This document shows positions 12,060 to 24,330 of a stretch of 64,000 nucleotides of DNA, in pieces (positions within the stretch are counted from its first letter, which is position 1; each line of letters starts with the position of its first letter). A program made the translations under genes and the position numbers. The notes under the pieces were generated by a model that ran no database searches, was not told the origin of the DNA, and saw only the letters and a program-made list of their open reading frames with translations. Source of the DNA: Ailanthus altissimus (Eukaryota > Streptophyta > Magnoliopsida > Sapindales > Simaroubaceae). The stretch is from assembly GCA_946807835.1 (NCBI GenBank), contig OX327690.1, forward strand, positions 11,690,501 through 11,754,500. The letters run 5' to 3'.

Positions 12060-12440
12060 ATAATAGGGACTTTAGACTTTATGTTAACCACAGAACAAGT
12101 ATCTAAAATAAGAAAATTAACTGTTAATAGAATTTATCAATTTGTAACAAAACATCTTTCGTTATTCCTGTGGTTTCTAAATTGATCGATCAGCTAATTG
12201 TAGGTTTAATATCACCAAGTCCCAATTGTAAGTAAACAGAATAAGGCATCAGATTTACACTTGCTCCCAAGTCCAACAACGCTTGACCAAACTCATGAGT
12301 CCTAATTTGGCAGGAGAATGTGAGATATCCTGGATCTTTATACTTAGGTGGTGTCTTTTTTTCAATCACTGCATTTACTTGCTCTATAAAAAATGTAATT
12401 TTCTTTATATGGTGTTTTCCTTTAATACTGTACAAATCCT
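12060..12440 (-). pseudogene. Retropepsin (protease) region of the Athila/Cyclops-like element
   Basis: The minus strand at 12190-12435 reads a protease-type block with FGQALLDLGASVNLMPYSVY, the typical plant gypsy active-site segment, in which the D-T/S-G triad appears as DLGAS in this lineage. It is preceded by KYKDPGYLTFSCQI. A downstream block (VVNIKSKVPIILERHF, about 12045-12095) is the flap-to-end part. Stops separate the pieces. Confidence 0.8.
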
Positions 12441-13280
12441 TGATGACTTTGGTATAAGATTGAACTGTTTAATCACATGTAACAAGGAAAGGTTATTGTT
12501 TCAAGTCTTCTAAGATCTCATATTGAATTTTTGAATTTTTTTCAACAAGTCGAAGAGTTTGGGGAAAAGGCATCGGAATTGAAAATTTATTTTCAGGCTC
12601 TTTTTCAACAGTGGCCTATTCTTTTAGAGAAGGCATCTTTATTACTCGTGGTTGTGTTGGTTGGAGAAGTGGACTCACTCAAATTGGCGCTCTCTAATTG
12701 TGAGTCCCTCATAGAAATAGCTAACTAAGCACCAATTTTCATACCCATAGCGAGTGCACGGATTTAACAATTCTTTAAACCTTTTCCAAGCTTGATACAA
12801 GATTTTATTGTTTTTTTGGGAGATGGAAGAAACTTGTCTTTTCAGACTATTAGTTTTATATTGTAAGAAGTATTTATTGAAAAATACTTGGGTCATTATG
12901 CCTAAGTTCTTATAGACCTCGGCCTCAAAAAGTATAACCAACTCTTTGCTTTGTCTTTCAGAGAAAAATGGAAGAATTTAAGCCTAACAGTATCTATAGC
13001 CTAGAGTTGGCTATGAAAGGTGGCCACTACCTCTTCAAATTTCCTAACATGTACATAAAGATTTTCATATCTAGACAATGAAAAGTGGGCAGATGTTGTA
13101 TCATTCCAGGTTTAAAATCTAAATGTGGTGTGTTAGGTGAAAATATAATGCATGGTGGTATGGTTGTATAAGTAAAATGTAAGTAATCTTTTAGAGTTCT
13201 AACGGGGTTATCCTTATGTTGGCTCATTGTGTTAGAATTACAAGATGAATTAGATGGTAAATTCTCTTTCATTACAAATT
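12441..13280 (-). pseudogene. gag of the Athila/Cyclops-like element
   Basis: The start is seen at 13027-13272 (minus), where NPVRTLKDYLHFTYTTIPPC and LDFKPGMIQHLPTFH are typical of Gag from Athila/Cyclops-type elements. A second block at 12675-12941 (ILYQAWKRFKELLNPC) is the capsid-like part. No intact zinc knuckle is visible before the protease. Frameshifts and stops are frequent. Confidence 0.75.
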
Positions 13281-13429
13281 TTGGTGGTGGTTCTAGTTCT
13301 ACTTCTACTTCTCTTACAAATCTTCCTCGTCTGTCTCTAAGTCAATTCATATATCCTAACAAATTTATCCTTTTTAAAATCTTTTTTCTTTCAAAAGAAA
13401 CTCTTAAGAAGTAAAAATAAGAAGAGAAT

Positions 13430-13740
13430 AAAAGCAACTAAAATAAGTTAGGTGGTAAGACCAATCATAAAATATATATAAAATACAAGAAGATATTAAA
13501 AACAAAAGTGTTAGGTGATAAAACCAACTATAATAAATAAAGGAAGAAAATAAAGAACTAGGTAGTAAAATCAACTATGAAATCTAAAATAAAATACAAA
13601 AAATAAACAAAAGAAATAACCTAAGTTAGGTGGTAGAACCAACCATGAAAAATTAAATAAAAATACAAGAAGATAACAAACTAAGTTAGGTGGTAGGATC
13701 AACTATAAAAAAATAAATTATAACAAAAGGGAGAAATTTA
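13430..13740. repeat. Leader tandem repeats, about 50-66 bp units
   Basis: About five degenerate units, each starting with a version of AGTTAGGTGGTAGAACCAAC and continuing into an A-rich spacer (AAATACAAGAAGATAACAAA), begin near 13449, 13511, 13560, 13624 and 13683. They lie in the non-coding leader between primer site and gag. One to two units recur at 4034-4120. Confidence 0.7.
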
Positions 13741-13821
13741 AGAAGAGGATTTTACAAAGAAAAGTAAATGTACAAAGTTACTACTTTAGTATTGATAGAT
13801 GTAACCTATTTTTGTCTAGTA

Positions 13822-13838
13822 TGTCGGCAACAGTGCCA
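13822..13838 (-). other. Primer-binding site of the Athila/Cyclops-like element
   Basis: The minus strand reads TGGCACTGTTGCCGACA five bases inside the right LTR, a diverged form of the Athila/Tat primer site. Confidence 0.65.
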
Positions 13839-13843
13839 AATTT

Positions 13844-15132
13844 TGTTTATGCTCAAAATATAATGTGGCTATCGTAATATATATTGAGGTGTCGATCCCA
13901 CAAGAAAGCTTTCAAAAAAATAGGTTAACAAAATAAAAATATTAAAACAGTAATGAAGGAGAAAATTGAATGTAAGATTGATATAGATAAGGTAAAATTA
14001 AATATGGATTAAGGAAGAAAATTATAGCTATATGAGCAATGATTCAAGAATCACTAATATGCTTCATAAATATATTCTATACTTTAATTCAATATTTATA
14101 ACTCAATTGAAAGTTTCACATCCCAAACTATCAATCAGAAAATATGGATAATATAGCGGATTTGATAATAAATGTATTTGATATGACTAAACTCTTTGCA
14201 AACATTGTCACAAACTATATTCATCTATATAAGTTATCTAAGATCGATAATATATTATTTTGACAATATTGTAGTAAAAGATTAACTTGTAAAATGATGT
14301 AATGAGCTCATCTCTAGTCTTGCAAAAAATTTTAGCCTAACTTACAATTCATTCTTATAAATATTAAAGGGAAAGTATATAAGAGAATTGTAAAGCATGA
14401 AAAATTTCCATTAGCCTCCGAAAAGTGTCCTTATATAGGCAATGAATAGGAAAGGTTTAGTGTGACTTCAATCTTCAACATTTTCAGCCACCGATTCCAC
14501 CTAATTGTAGCACCTTTTTTTATAATATAGATAATCAACATAAAAGTTGTATCATTTTGTCTCTTATTTTTATAATTACTAGATTCATGAAATTTAGATT
14601 AATATTCTATTAGATATGGTCAAAATACCAAAGCTACATCAGATTTTAGCCAATAAGCCTTTTACTAATTTGGTCTATAATAGCAACTGCATTGGACTTT
14701 AGTATTAACAGAAGAGCTGTAGATAATTGACTCAGCATTTTCTAGCTTTAAGAATCATACTGACTAGATACATATTGTGTGAAATACAGTCTAAATACGG
14801 GAGGTGGGTCAAGCTGTACGAAAGTTATAATCCAGTTCTGTTTTATCCTAATTTTGGCCTATTAACTGTTGGATTTTGCTTTTTGACTGTTCTTTAAATT
14901 TGTGTAAGATTATGTCATACTACTCTAGGTTCAAAATTTTCTAAATTTCAATTTTTACATTGAGAGTTTTATCTATTTTACTAAACCTGTGCGAATAGCA
15001 TTTATTAATCATAATTTAAGCACCACAGTTTATTTTAAATTTAAAAAAATAAAAGTGCTAAAATTAGTGACATTCTAAATGTTAAATGGTGACTAAATCT
15101 CTAAACAAATATACATTTTAATGTGCACATCA
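13844..15132 (-). repeat. Right (5') LTR of the Athila/Cyclops-like element
   Basis: Begins TGTTTATGC and ends GTGCACATCA on the plus strand, giving TG...CA ends, and aligns with 4245-5652. The primer site follows on its inner (left) side, so transcription would run leftwards. On the outer side it directly abuts copia RT sequence at 15133. Confidence 0.85.
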
Positions 15133-17657
15133 ATACACATGCTTATTTGTTTTTAATGAAACCAGACCCTCTGATTACTTCATCAAAACGATGATTCCAG
15201 CTTCAGAAGACCTATTATGTCTATAAATAGACTTTGTTAGTCTACCCACTAGATTGCAAGTTAGGCTAGATGTAAAACCTGAAGACTGTTTCATGTATAT
15301 CCGTTCCTAAAGATATCCAGTCAAAAAAGTCATCTTTACATCAAACTAGCAGATTTCAAAATTATAATATACAACAATAGTTAATAAAATTCAAATTAAC
15401 TTTAGCATGGCTACTAGTGAAAAGGTCTCTACATAATCTATCCAAGATTTTTTAGTATAATCTTTTTCCACCAATCGGGCTTTGAAGGTCTCTACCTTTC
15501 CATCGATCTATACTTTTACTTATAAACCCATTTACAACCAAAAGGAACAATTTCTTTGGGAAACTCAACCAAATCCCAGACTTAATTGTCATGCATAGAG
15601 TCAATCTCATATTCATGGCGTCTTATTATTTTCCCGAATCTATATCCAACATTGCCTCTTTATAAGTTAAAGGATCCTTTTCTTTAATTATAAAAATATC
15701 AAACACATTTTCAGGCATTGTACCATACCTAAGAGGTGGCCTTGAGATCCTTTCCGACCTACGGGGAGGGTGTGTCAACGGTATCTCACTCGGTTGAACC
15801 TAAGACTCTATGATTGGTTCATCAATATCTTAATTGACTTTATCAAATTCAATATTTGTACAATCTCCGTGATCCATCAGTAACTGTCTTTCTAGGAAAG
15901 TGGCATTACGAGCAACAAACACATTTCGTTCCTCATAGTTAAAGAGTTGATAACATATAAAGTGTTTGGAATATCTAATGAATCGATACTTATACCCCTT
16001 AGGTGCAAGTTTATCTAGTTGTATAACTTTTACGTAAGCAGAACAATATTAAATCTTAACATACTTAAGACTTGGTTTCCTTCTAATCTATATCTCATAT
16101 GGAGTAGTTGGAACGGCATTTGATAGAACTTTATTTAATAAATGAAAAGCAATCTGTAGAGTATAACCCAAAGATATTCAGAAAAATCGATAAAGCTATC
16201 ATCAATCGGACTATATCCAACACAGTCTGATTCCTCATCTCTGAAACACCATTGTGTTAAGGAATACCTGGAGGACTATAGTGAGCAAGAATCCTATTCT
16301 CCTTCAAATAACTAATGAATTCACTTTTAATGTATTTACCACCTTAAACTTATCGAAGGCATTTAATATATTTATTAGTTTGTTTCCCTACCTCAAGTCA
16401 AAGTTCTTTGCACATTTCAAAAGTGTCCAACTTGTGTTTCCTCAAAAACACATTCGTATCGTGACAAATCATCTATAAGGACAACGAAGTATCAAAACTC
16501 ACCCATTGCAGTGTAATTGTTTGGACCATATACATCACTATATACTAGTTCCAACAACAATAAAAACAGATTTGGTTATCTTTCCTTGAATATAAGATTC
16601 ACAAACTAAATAAGTCTCTATGGTAATATCAGGTATCTGACCATCCTTAACCAGATGGATTAGGCATCTTACGCCTAAATGACCTAATCACATGTGCCTT
16701 AATTCTACGTTATTCAAAGTTTCTAAACTTTTTTTTATTCGCTTGTACATTCAAGACCTTTCTTATTGTATCTAAAATAAAATGATCCATCAACTAATAT
16801 TCAGCTAGCACATTATAATTATCATATATGTACATGGAATTGTTCTAAATATATACCCTCTTTGTCTAACATATGGAGGGATATGATTTTCCTTCTAATG
16901 TTTGGTATAAAATAACATTTATACAACATTATAGTCCTGTCAGAAAGGAGAAATAATTTAAAATTTTCAATAGCTTCAACTTTTAAGAAATCTCCATTTT
17001 CAACACGAAACTGTATTCTCTCTATGTTGCAGCAATCTAACTTCCTTCAAACTATGCAACACTTTGTAGATGTAAAAAGGACAAGCGGTATCTAATACCT
17101 AACCAATACTAGCATCAAATGCCAATGAAATTTCAATGATAGGTAAACATATACTTGAAAGGTTCTTCTTAACTGTGGAAAGGTACTTCAGAAAATTATG
17201 CTTCCAATATCTGTTCTCACCACAATAGAAACATTTTCCTTTGCCTTTATTCTTCTCTTCTAACTAGATATCACTTGTCTCTGAGGATCTATAGTGGTGT
17301 CTGCTTCTCCTTCTTTTTGCCTTCAAACGTCTTAAAAGCATTTGAAGTACCCTAAACGTAGAGGGCTGAACTACTTTTGTTCATGTCCTTCTAAGCTGTC
17401 TTCAACAAATTATGTAGCTCAACATACGTTAGAGTCAACCATGTATATTGAAGTTCATTATAAACTGTGTAAATAACCTCAATAAAGGCTAGAGAATCAA
17501 ACTATTCCCCAAATTATTGTTCAAAGATATGTCCATTGTCTCCAATTTCTCAATGTACAAAATTATCTTAAGTAACATAAGGACTCGGTAGACTACTCTC
17601 TGGTAGTCTAAACTGAAAAGTGTTTTGCAACTTTGTGCATATCAATTTGTGGTCTAT
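15133..17657 (-). pseudogene. Ty1/copia gag-pol, decayed
   Basis: The minus strand carries a copia polyprotein in the order typical of Pseudoviridae-like elements. A Gag remnant with a degenerate knuckle KCFYCGENRYWKHN lies near 17200-17240. Integrase follows at about 16250-16640, with YLKENRILAHYSPPGIP and HNGVSEMRN. The linker has YKYRFIRYSKHF near 15975-16010, and RT begins at about 15560 with VPFGCKWVYK. RT stops at 15133, where the LTR of the neighbouring element begins, so the second half of RT and RNase H are missing. Many stops; dead. That integrase precedes RT makes the copia assignment firm. Confidence 0.8.
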
Positions 17658-18927
17658 TGATGAGTGCATTTTATATCTATTATTTTGAACTCCTAAACTT
17701 AGTAATTGCTCAATTTGAATAGGAATATATGATTTTTTATATGTTATTGTCATTTTATTGGTTCAAAGTTAATGGATCTATTTGAGATGAAAATTCAAAG
17801 AAAACAAGAAAAAAATATCAAACTTATTACAGTAGAATGTTACAAATTTATGAATAGTAAAATTCTACAATATTGTTTACTACAATTCCTCATCCTAGGC
17901 ATCAAAAGTGGCACTTAGGTGCTGACAGCACCCAAAATGCATTTTGAACTCCATGCTCTAATTTTGAAGCCCATTTTTTAAGTCTATAAAAGGAGATTAA
18001 AAGTCTTATTTGTCATAGAGGAGAAAGCACGAAATTGGGGAGAAAAACAAATAGTTTCTGGTGAGAGAAAGAATTGGAAAGTTTGGAATCTTGAAGACCC
18101 CAAGAGCTTCTCCAACCAGTTTTCCCTTCTCTCTTTGTCTTATTATTTTTATTTGAAGTTTATGTTTGTAGTTTATATTGTTTGAACATAATTACTCTTT
18201 TGAATCTTTGAATTAATGCAATTGAACATTTCACTATGGATAACTAAATTTCTTATTCTAGGGCTTGATGTAACTTTGCTAAGTATTATGTTTTGATATA
18301 TTTATTTGATTAATAACTATATCTTGTGTTTATCATTTACGCTTTTCTTAGTTTAATGCTTTGAATTGGATTGAAAATTTAACTAGATGATTTAGACTTG
18401 TGGATTCTGTGCTTGAAAAAGTTTGACCCATGTGTTAGAATTAAATAGCATAACCTTTAATTTTATTGAGTTGAGAGACTAATAAAATTAAGGTAATCAA
18501 TTAAGGTAGCATAATGTATGTATAGGAATATAAACTATATAAATAAGATCTCATTTGACGCTCGAGAGAGATAATGAGATAACTTTTAAACCTTTGATTT
18601 ATAAAATCACAAGAATAGTTGTTAATCACGAATCATGAAGACGCAAAAAAGGTTGAGTTAAATCAAGACCCTGTGACCTTTTTGCCACATAATTCTAATC
18701 TCCTTGAAATGTTTAATTGTTTGTTTTAGCATTTTAATTTTCTTGATCAACCCGGTGTTTAAATTAGCCTACATAAAGTTAGTTTATTAAAACTATAGTA
18801 ATTAGCATTAATTTAGAGCATTAATCTTCATGAGAATGATACTCACTCATCATTTTATTACTTGCTCACGATCTATGCACTTGTAGTTACAATTCATGTG
18901 TGTTAGTTTTGTGAACATCTGTCATCA
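17658..18927 (+). mobile_element. LTR nested in the copia gag
   Basis: Starts TGATGAGTGCATTTTATA and ends GAACATCTGTCATCA, a form common in plant gypsy LTRs. It interrupts the copia Gag reading. No primer site or internal region is attached, so it behaves as a solo LTR. A clean target duplication was not found (TCTAT on the left, AATAA on the right), which leaves the exact ends open. Confidence 0.55.
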
Positions 18928-19439
18928 AATAACTCCTTCAGATGAAGCATTATACTACTTACACTATTTATATGCACATGTTCTCTCTAAAGATCAGTCA
19001 ACATTAAGGCTAAGATTTATAATTTAACCTTTAAATTATTATCTACCCATTTCTAATATGTCTCAAGCTATTTTGAAATAGCTTTATTAAAAATATTTAT
19101 GGGCATCTTCTAATCAATAATATATGCAATATTTTTTTAATCTAAAATAATTCTCACATGTATAAACCAATCAGAATAATTCTCAGCACTTTTTAGCTCG
19201 TGTGTATCAAGTATGAAATACCAACAAGTTTCTTGAAGCCATTTTATCTTCAAAAGACAAAAGAAAAGATGTTATCGGAACATTTTAAATCGTTAAAAAG
19301 CGTTAGATCATGGATATAACTATTTATATATTTTCAATCTAAAAATGCCCTCTCATTGCTTTACATTTTCCTTTAATCTCTCAAACAAGAAAATGAAAGT
19401 TTAACACTTAAACTTTATAGTGAAAAGTAGACCCAATAA

Positions 19440-19760
19440 GCATTTACTCCAATCAATATTTAGCAATATTAATTTTTCTAAACCCAAAGGATAGACAACT
19501 TTTGTTAATTGCATCTCATGCAACTTTTTATTTTGATCCTAAAACACTTTAACCTCACATTTTAGTAATATTAAGTAAGTGAGTTTTTGATTAACTTATC
19601 AATTATCAAATATAAGTTACTAATACTACCCTCACGCTTTAGGAAAATTGGGCAATACGTTTGCTTTTATTTTTCTCATATCATGTTTAACTTGTATAGT
19701 CTAAATCACTTCAACCAATCCCTCGTGCTTTAACAATATTGAAAAAGATTAAGGTGATTC
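19440..19760. repeat. Degenerate 80-100 bp repeats
   Basis: Four loosely spaced units share a core like CCTCACGCTTTAG followed by AATATT, at about 19460, 19555, 19632 and 19725. The units are strongly diverged. Confidence 0.35.
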
Positions 19761-20004
19761 GTCTAACACGGATTGACAAGAGGGACCATGTATAACATTT
19801 TCTCAAAATGAAATAAATTTTAATGATTTTTGAAACTATCTAAAGAGAATAATATTGTCAAACACACATTCGTTTAACGCAAGCACAACTAATCCTCATT
19901 AGTAGGGCTCCATTTGTGGTTAACAACGTAACAAATGATCACAGTATATTTATAATAGTTATAAAATTAAAGAAAATAAACTTTACATGCACTTTAAAAT
20001 TAAA

Positions 20005-20400
20005 ATAGAGTGAGTGCCTTGAATGCCACAACGTTAGGAATTCGAACGTCTTAGTGTGAATTCTAGTGTCTCCAATGCCTTAGCGTCAAAGAAGCACCAC
20101 CTTAGCCTTCTTGTATGACTATCCCAATGTGACAAATTTCTGCTGCTCTAGCATTATCATAATGCCTCAATGTGATGAATGCCAATTCCCAGTGTGAATT
20201 CTAGCATCTTGGACACTCGATGACAGAAATGCAACGCCCCAATGGTTAAACTAGTGTCTTTAACGTCCCAAAATTAGACACATACTGCCTCCATGTTCAT
20301 CCTAATATCGAAAATGCCCCAACGCCATATATGCAACGCCCTTGTGCCACACATGCAACACCCTAATGTTTATTCAAACAATGACCTAATACTATAATTT
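20005..20400. repeat. Degenerate short-period repeat, GCAACGCCCCAATG type
   Basis: Variants of a 14-20 base motif (AACGCCCCAATG, AATGCCTTAGCGT, AACGCCATATATG, CAACGCCCTTGTG) recur many times at irregular spacing. The field is distinctly more GC-rich than its surroundings. No coding potential is seen. Confidence 0.5.
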
Positions 20401-20934
20401 CAACACTTGAACCCATGGCAGCTATTATTTCTGGGCATGTCAAACAAACACAAAACACTTTATATCCATCCAAACATAACTTTTGTGTTGTACACATAAC
20501 ATATAATATGCTATGCGGCCAAAATTTTATAGGATTGATTATGTGCATGATCATTAAAATGTTCAATGTGTGTCACACACAACATTCAGCGAAAATGTTA
20601 ATTTCATTTCAATAATCACACTCCAAAAATAAGTTATATTACAATAATAGAAATTATAACTAGTGAAGACCATCGGTGCAGTTTGACAGTTTCAATTTCG
20701 TAAGTTCTCACCCTAAAGCTTCCTTGCGAACAATTCTAGAAAGTGACGTCGGTAGGATCAATTCGCTAGAATGGTAGCTTTTATGTATGCTGGAATTGAT
20801 TCTTAAGCTTAACACTTAAACCTTTTTTTATCTCTCAACATTTTGAAACTTATCCCATGAAGAGCATTTTTTTCTTCAATTTGCTTCTCACTTGGCCGAA
20901 AATACACAAACATAAAATGAAATAGATAGATCTT

Positions 20935-21195
20935 CACTTATTCACATAGTCCCTCCGTCACCTATATCCCGAAAGAGCAGATACATAGATCTTCACCATC
21001 AAATCTCTATTTGTTCGACTATAAACTTATCTCTAGATTTTTATTTTTATAAACAATATCCGTAAATACTTTTGCGATATTATTTTACCTTATTAGAAAC
21101 TCTTTTTCGGGGTTAATACTTGCAGCCACAGAACTTTTTAAAATATAATCTTAGAGCATCGGGATATAAAACTTACCCATATGAGCTAACAAGAG
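20935..21195 (-). repeat. Fragment of the 2.3-kb LTR family
   Basis: Aligns with about 28690-28940 of the solo LTR at 27379-29729: TAAACTTATCTC, ATAAACAATAT, TTTTTCGGG, ACTTGCAGCCACA and AGAGCATCGG occur in the same order. It ends where the integrase of the next element is cut off. Confidence 0.65.
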
Positions 21196-22160
21196 TATAT
21201 AGTTCAATTTTATAGGGATTACAGCTTTCCTTCTATAGGTCATTGTAAATAGAGTCTTATCTGTGGCTTTTTTCTTGGTTGTTTAGTAGGCCACAAAACT
21301 ATTGGAAGTTCTTCTAACCATTCTCCTTTATTTTCCTCTAGCATATTCTTTAGGATGGAGAAGGTTTTGTTATTTGAATCTACCTAACCGTTCCCTTGTG
21401 GATATCTACTAGAAGAGAACTTAGTAGTGATCTTCATCCTTTAACATAATTCTTTCATCAATTAACTGTCAAACTATTTTTCACTATCTGACACAATTAC
21501 TCGAGGAACAAAAAATCAATAGATGATGTTATGATAAACAAACTTTTTACTTCTTTCTGAGTGAAATTTATGTATGTAGTTGCCTTTATTTTATGAAGTA
21601 GTTAGTATTACATATTATTTTCCTCCTTCGGCTTTGGGTAATGACCCCATAATATCCAATCCCCATTGAACAAAAGGCCAAGGACTTATAATTGAATGAA
21701 GTTCTTTTTTTGGCTGATGCATGGTATATGCATATATCTTGCATTGGTGACATCTTTTGACAAACGCCTCTGAATCTGTAATCATATATGGCTAGAAATA
21801 TCTTTGTCAAATTATTCTATGAGCCATGGATCTTCCTCATACATTATTTCCTTAGATGCCTTCGTGCACTTCTTTGAGGATTGTTTTTGGTTGTCTTAGG
21901 TCAACAAATCTCAATTAAGGTCCATTTAGTGACTTCTTGTATAATTGCCATTTATCATTGATAATCTTAAAGCTCGAACCTTTATCTTGTGAGCTTCATT
22001 CCCATCTCCTGGTAACTTATGTGAAACTAAGTATTTGATGAAAGGAGTTATACACATGTCTTCGTCTTCTTTAATTATGAAAACATCAGCTTTTCTTTTC
22101 AATACTTGGATTGTATAACAACTTATCTTTGTTTTGTGAGTTCCTTTTTCATTCATGTTG
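21196..22160 (-). pseudogene. Integrase of Tat-like gypsy element T, truncated
   Basis: Minus-strand blocks in order are a pre-integrase part (ITPFIKYLVSHKLPGD, about 22010-22060), the zinc-binding HHCC region (CQKMSPMQDICIYHAS near 21710-21770) and the catalytic-core start (PWPFVQWGLDI-like, near 21640-21690). Decayed core follows to about 21200. The domain is cut at about 21195, where an LTR fragment of another family begins. No C-terminal domain, 3' end or 3' LTR of this element is present in the window. Confidence 0.75.
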
Positions 22161-24060
22161 GATGCTTCATTTGATAATTTGTCTGCCTATTTATTTGCTT
22201 CTCATGCAATTTAAGATAGGCCAAAGTATTGAAACTTTCCTGTGAGTCTCGTACTTTCTCCAAGTACAACTACATTATTTCATCTTTGACTTCATACTCT
22301 TCAAGGAATTGTTTTATCATCAATTGAGAATCCGTCATGAGCTGGATCTTCTGTCATGCAATTTTAGTGCTAATACATCTCGATAATCATGGCTTCATAC
22401 TTTATTTAATTATTTGACATCTGGTACTTAAGGTACAGGGCTTTTTCTAATACAAGTGGTTATAGCATTATTATCTTAATATTGATTCTAATGCTGAGGA
22501 TGTAATGACCCATCAACCAAGATTTTCCATAAGACCCGATCAAGTTAAGAATCGTTTTTACTTGAATATAATATCTCCTCGTGTTTAAGTTCAAATTTCA
22601 GTAAGAAATTAACCACAACTTTTTCTTTCTTTGCTATCATTGTCTTGTATTCCAAATTGAGGGTGCTCAACTGCATTGCCTATTTAGTTATTCATCCAAT
22701 CTAGTCTAGTTGTGACAAGATTATTCTAATTGGATAGGATATCAAGACAACTACTTTGTGAGTCTTAAAATAATACCTCAACTTTTATGTCGCTTGGGAT
22801 AAGCTAGTATTAACTTCATAATTTGGTGTTGTGAGTTTCAACGGCTATTAAAGTTTTGATAATATAGTAAACTGGGTGTTGTTAGTCCTGCCTTTCAATA
22901 AATAGAACAACACATATCACAACATCGAATACTTTCATATAGAGAAAGAATGGTTCTTTACATTCTAGTGCAGTTAAAATTAGAATGGCTTTCAGATATC
23001 TCTTTAACTATTGGTAGGCTTTTGATTGCTCAAGTCCCCATTCTCCATTAGAAGGAATTTTCATTATGTTAAAAAAAGGTTTGCATTGATCTGACATTTT
23101 GAAAATAAATATATTCAATGCCACGACTCGCCCGGTTAACATTTGGGCTTCTTTAGTTTTGGTGAGCTCTTTCATTTCTTACAGAGCTTTGATTTAAGTT
23201 GGATTAGCTTCAATTCCATGCTGGTTGGCTATGTGCCCCAAAAAAGTTTCTGAAGTCGCCCAAATACATATTTTGTAGGATTGAGTCTCATTTTGTGGTT
23301 TCTTAAAGTGTTAAACACTTCTTGCAAGTTTTGAAAATAATCTTCCTTTCTTTTTCTTTTGATGACCATGTCGTCAATATAGACTTCAACTGTTTGGCCC
23401 AATATTTTCTTGAATATCTTTGTCATTAGTTGCTAAAGATTTTTTAAAATGAAAGGCATGTCTCGATAACAATTTGTCATACGTTCAATGATGACAATTG
23501 TCTTCTCTTCATCGACAGGATTCATGAGTATTTGATTGTATCCAGAATATGCATCAAGAAAAATCATCATCTTATATCTTGTAGTTGCGTCAACCATTTG
23601 ATCAAATTTTCATTGATGGATATTCAAAGATGGCTACATTTAAGAGTTCTTACTTCTTGAAAAGGAAAAGAGTATTTGGGTCAAGCCCTATTCAAATTTA
23701 TGAAGTTGATGTAGACACTCTATTTTTCGTTCTTCTTTTTCACAATGACTACATTTGACAACAATTAAGGGTAATGAACTTCCCTGATGAACTTGACATT
23801 TAACAACCTTTGAGCTTCTTTATCTATGACTTTATTCTTCTCGGGGTTGCTTCTTCTGTTTAACTATAGTAACTCTTGAATCCACATTCAAAGAATGGAA
23901 AGCAATTTTTGGATCTACTTTTAGCATATCTTCCTGGCTCTAAGTGAATACATTGCTTTTTCATATTGTATTTTTTCGTAACAATTTTACTAACTTATCT
24001 GCATTTTCTTTTTGTAACTTGGCTCCTGTGGGAACCTTGTGATCCAATTTCAAAGAGTTT
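22161..24060 (-). pseudogene. Reverse transcriptase and RNase H of element T
   Basis: At 23229-23426 the minus strand reads MTKIFKKILGQTVEVYIDDM, with the catalytic YIDD box at 23370-23381, then the conserved LNPTKYVFG region. The preceding palm/finger blocks lie in broken frames up to about 23800. The connection and RNase H follow to about 22200, with readable pieces such as LMTDSQLMIKQFLEEYEVKD near 22290-22350. The sequence type is that of the Tat lineage of Ty3/gypsy. Frameshifts make it non-functional. Confidence 0.8.
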
Positions 24061-24330
24061 AAGGGAACTTCTTGTGTAGGTTTAATTTTAACTAAACGTG
24101 ATTTTCTAAACTTAGAGAGCTCTTCTTTGTTTTTAGGAGAAAATTCTTAAATTCGCAATTCTACTACTTCATTTACATCTAGATTCCATCTTTTCACTTT
24201 TCTCTACCTCCTTATATATCTTCTCTTTCTCTTCATGCAACCCTCTAAAATTGGTTGTAATTGCTATTCAGCAAATTTTGCATCTTAATGGCAATGTAGA
24301 TGTCTCAGTGCTAAGCCCATGTTCTCTTAG

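Larger units (their letters stand above)
18928..20934 (-). other. Probable copia Gag N-terminus, leader and LTR region
   Basis: A weak minus-strand trace of the copia Gag N-terminus can be followed to about 19250. Beyond that no gene is seen. Two degenerate repeat fields lie inside (19440-19760 and 20005-20400). No tRNA-iMet primer site was found, so the 5' LTR of the copia element cannot be delimited. Confidence 0.35.
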
